DNA from: an uncultured Aquimarina sp.
GTDB taxonomy: Bacteria > Bacteroidota > Bacteroidia > Flavobacteriales > Flavobacteriaceae
Assembly (NCBI GenBank): GCA_947499005.1
Contig: CANMML010000016.1
Span: 1-64,000 of the forward strand
Direction of reading: 5' to 3'
Length of the DNA: 64,000 nt
The notes under the pieces were generated by a model, which did not search any database, was not told the DNA's origin, and worked only from the letters and a program-made list of their open reading frames with translations. Shown piece by piece: positions 62,046 through 64,000 of this stretch. Numbering within the stretch: position 1 is the first letter of the stretch; every line of letters begins with the position of its first letter. The translations under genes and the position numbers were made by a program.

Positions 62046-64000
62046 CTAATTTCCATTTGTAGAAGGAATGCCTCCTGTCAATAAAGAAGGCCCCGCAGCA
62101 ATGACCTCATCCTCTTCATGGCATGGCAACCCTGTTTCATCTAGACCTCCTGCATTACGCTGAAGAATCGTTAGACTGGTTGGAATTTTAGTCTTCCAGG
62201 TTTCTTCTATAGTAATTTCGTTCTCAGCTGTTGCTAGTTCGTTATCTATGGAAACATGAGCATGGTTTGCAAAACCAAGTACGAATTTAGGAGCTTGCCA
62301 TACTTCTCCTGTTTCAATAAAATATAGAAAAGCATTTTCGTATCCTTTTCTAATGGGTACTCTAAGTTCTGCCATTCCTGATCGCAGGAAATTTTCAAAT
62401 AGCGGGTCGTTACCTCCTTCAATATTCATTTTCCAAAACCATAGCTTTTCATGGTTGTAGTAATATGGGTATAACGTATACGCCATTAATTCCCATTCAA
62501 TAGCATTTTCTAAGAATTTTATCAAACGCCCATGCTCCTCTAATTTTGGTCCTTGAATAATATGTGGGGGTAAATGATCTACTAGATAATGCTGCTCACT
62601 AATTCCAATCCCAAAAGGTACCGTAAGCATGTTAATACATGAAAGTTTGAGATCTCTCTTAATGATTTCTTTATTTTTTAAAGGATTACTTCTTCGACGT
62701 CTCTTATTGGGATTACCCTCTTGCATTTCTAGTGCATTTTCATATTCAGCAAGTTGATCTTGATAAGCTTCTATAATTCTATTATAGGTATCTAGCTGCC
62801 ATCTTTTAAAGAATTCATCCTTTAATTCGCAATTCACCGTTACTACAAAAGCATATATTCCTACATCATTAGAATTGATAGTAACTGGTAAAATCCCTTC
62901 TATACCCCTAACTCCAAATTCTTCTTCATTAATAATATAATAACTTCCCCAAGGACTTTTTTTGTCAAATGCCATAGACCCACGACCTATAGAAATTCTA
63001 ATAAAAGTCTTATTATTTTTCTTTCCATGTTGATCAAAGCCTCCTCTTACTTTTGCACTAACTGCTATATACCCTTCTGGGAGTTCAAAATCGTTATGAG
63101 AAATACCATGATCTGTATTGACTCCTCCTTCTTCACGTATTTCATTAGAAAAAGAACGTGCTACATTAACCACTTCGGAAGGTATCTTACTGACATCTGC
63201 ACCATATGCTCCAGCAAACTCCATATAACTATCCTTAGTAATATCTAAAGGACTCTCTAAACCTAATGTTGGTGGTGCCACTGGTTCCATGAGCTTCTTT
63301 TGCGCTCCAACGGCAGCAGCTGTTTTAAAAAACTCTGACCAGATATGATGAATTCCTGGTTCAGGAACAAAAAAATCAACAGTTAATCGCTTCCCATAAT
63401 TGATTAAAGTATTTTTATAAATCTTATTTACCCAACGATATACACCGACTACATGCTGATCTCCTTCTCGATTATCAAAACCATGCTTCGTGATATTTTC
63501 AAACTCCTTTATCATTAAAGTGCGTCGCTTACGCGTTCGTTTCTCTATAATTTTCTTAGAAATTTTTTGAGTAATTCCCTTGGAATAGTTTAGTGCCTGA
63601 GAGTTGGATTGTTCTTGAGATATACTTTGACTAAAATCTGCACTTGTCCCTAAGGTAAAAGAAGCTGGGCCCACTTGCCCTGAAGCAGAAGTATTGATAT
63701 TAAAAGCACTGCTTTGCTCCTCACTAATGGTTTGGCTTGCTTCTGACTGCATTTCCAACTTATCTGTAGTTTCGGTATCCGAAGCATTTTCAGAAGTGAA
63801 TTCTTCCGTAGTTTCCGTTTCTACTTGTGTCGAAACAAGCTTTCGACTAGATCGCTCTTTATATTCCGATGCCAAAATGTTTTCGATATGAGAAACCTCT
63901 CCTGCTTTATAACAACAAATTTCCTGTTCTACTCTTCTAAAATCTGCTACCTTAATATTATCAATTCCAAAATGAGTTTTTAATGCTAACGTTTCTACGG
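62046..64000 (-). CDS. Large protein of unknown function, N-terminus outside the window
   Basis: At least 651 residues; the frame is open to the window edge, with IDNIKVADFRRVEQEICCYK and GEVSHIENILASEYKERSSR before any usable start. A low-complexity Ser/Thr/Glu/Gln tract of about 90 residues follows (for example TSENASDTETTDKLEMQSEA). Then come a basic helix (KKIIEKRTRKRRTLMIKEFE), the conserved-looking HVVGVYRWVNKIYKNTLINYGKRL with VDFFVPEPG, and a C-terminal beta-rich part. I recall this VYxWVxKxY...NYGKRL...VPEP pattern from large uncharacterised proteins in several phyla but know no function. A TTG within the window is not a convincing start. Confidence 0.55.
   Translation of the reverse strand, partial: VETLALKTHFGIDNIKVADFRRVEQEICCYKAGEVSHIENILASEYKERSSRKLVSTQVETETTEEFTSENASDTETTDKLEMQSEASQTISEEQSSAFNINTSASGQVGPASFTLGTSADFSQSISQEQSNSQALNYSKGITQKISKKIIEKRTRKRRTLMIKEFENITKHGFDNREGDQHVVGVYRWVNKIYKNTLINYGKRLTVDFFVPEPGIHHIWSEFFKTAAAVGAQKKLMEPVAPPTLGLESPLDITKDSYMEFAGAYGADVSKIPSEVVNVARSFSNEIREEGGVNTDHGISHNDFELPEGYIAVSAKVRGGFDQHGKKNNKTFIRISIGRGSMAFDKKSPWGSYYIINEEEFGVRGIEGILPVTINSNDVGIYAFVVTVNCELKDEFFKRWQLDTYNRIIEAYQDQLAEYENALEMQEGNPNKRRRRSNPLKNKEIIKRDLKLSCINMLTVPFGIGISEQHYLVDHLPPHIIQGPKLEEHGRLIKFLENAIEWELMAYTLYPYYYNHEKLWFWKMNIEGGNDPLFENFLRSGMAELRVPIRKGYENAFLYFIETGEVWQAPKFVLGFANHAHVSIDNELATAENEITIEETWKTKIPTSLTILQRNAGGLDETGLPCHEEDEVIAAGPSLLTGGIPSTNGN

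Overview
The window (about one third G+C) reads as a chromosomal segment of a marine member of the Flavobacteriaceae (Bacteroidota). The evidence is Bacteroidota-type promoters (TTG, about 20 nt, TAnnTTTG), two secreted proteins with type IX secretion (Por) C-terminal sorting domains, a GH16 beta-agarase-like enzyme, a TamB-size outer-membrane assembly protein, BatA- and DUF3857-type proteins, and almost no dependence on Shine-Dalgarno sites. I found no rRNA, tRNA or CRISPR array.

Layout. 1-5.9 kb: a 5'-truncated outer-membrane protein remnant, a MazG-like pyrophosphohydrolase, a small membrane protein, a porin, an alpha/beta hydrolase, a decayed IS1182-type transposase and twin type IX cargo proteins. 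5.9-9.6 kb: a molybdenum cofactor operon (ModE-like regulator, mobA, moaD, moaE, fused moaC-moaB, moaA). 9.6-19.3 kb: tamB, with divergent tsaD-rsmE, then fumC, an aldo/keto reductase and a secreted protein of unknown function. 19.4-24.1 kb: a tight operon of BatA-like, dihydroorotase-like, DUF4870-like, esterase and TRIC/UPF0126 genes. 24.2-31.0 kb: a fatty-acid beta-oxidation operon (marR, fadB-like, thiolase, acyl-CoA dehydrogenase) behind a 28-bp perfect palindrome. Two S23/IVP four-helix-bundle genes are inserted between its enzyme genes. 31.2-38.5 kb: a TPR/MORN-repeat protein and two DUF3857/transglutaminase-like proteins. 38.7-42.9 kb: beta-agarase, AraC regulator, cupredoxin-like protein and a DUF6786-like protein. 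42.9-52.3 kb: housekeeping genes (purA with a Fur-family gene, relA/spoT, M48 protease, SpoU methyltransferase, guaB, CDGSH protein). 52.3-59.4 kb: a frameshifted gene, membrane proteins, truA-like, msrA, and a BLUF photoreceptor next to a PAS histidine kinase. 59.6-64 kb: a minus-strand three-gene cassette whose last gene carries a polymorphic-toxin-like C-terminal domain. Its first gene runs off the window.

Most unusual observation. Each S23/IVP gene in the fad operon is bounded by short arrays with an exact 7-bp period. The right-hand array is the inverted complement of the left-hand one, so the ORF fills the loop of a potential stem almost exactly. Left and right arrays of one element resemble each other more than they resemble those of the other element. 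Similar 7-bp-period tracts without a gene lie between moaE and moaC and upstream of the M48 protease gene, and look like empty or decayed sites. I suggest these are messenger-RNA counterparts of the rRNA intervening sequences that carry S23 genes. This is an inference that transcript mapping would test.
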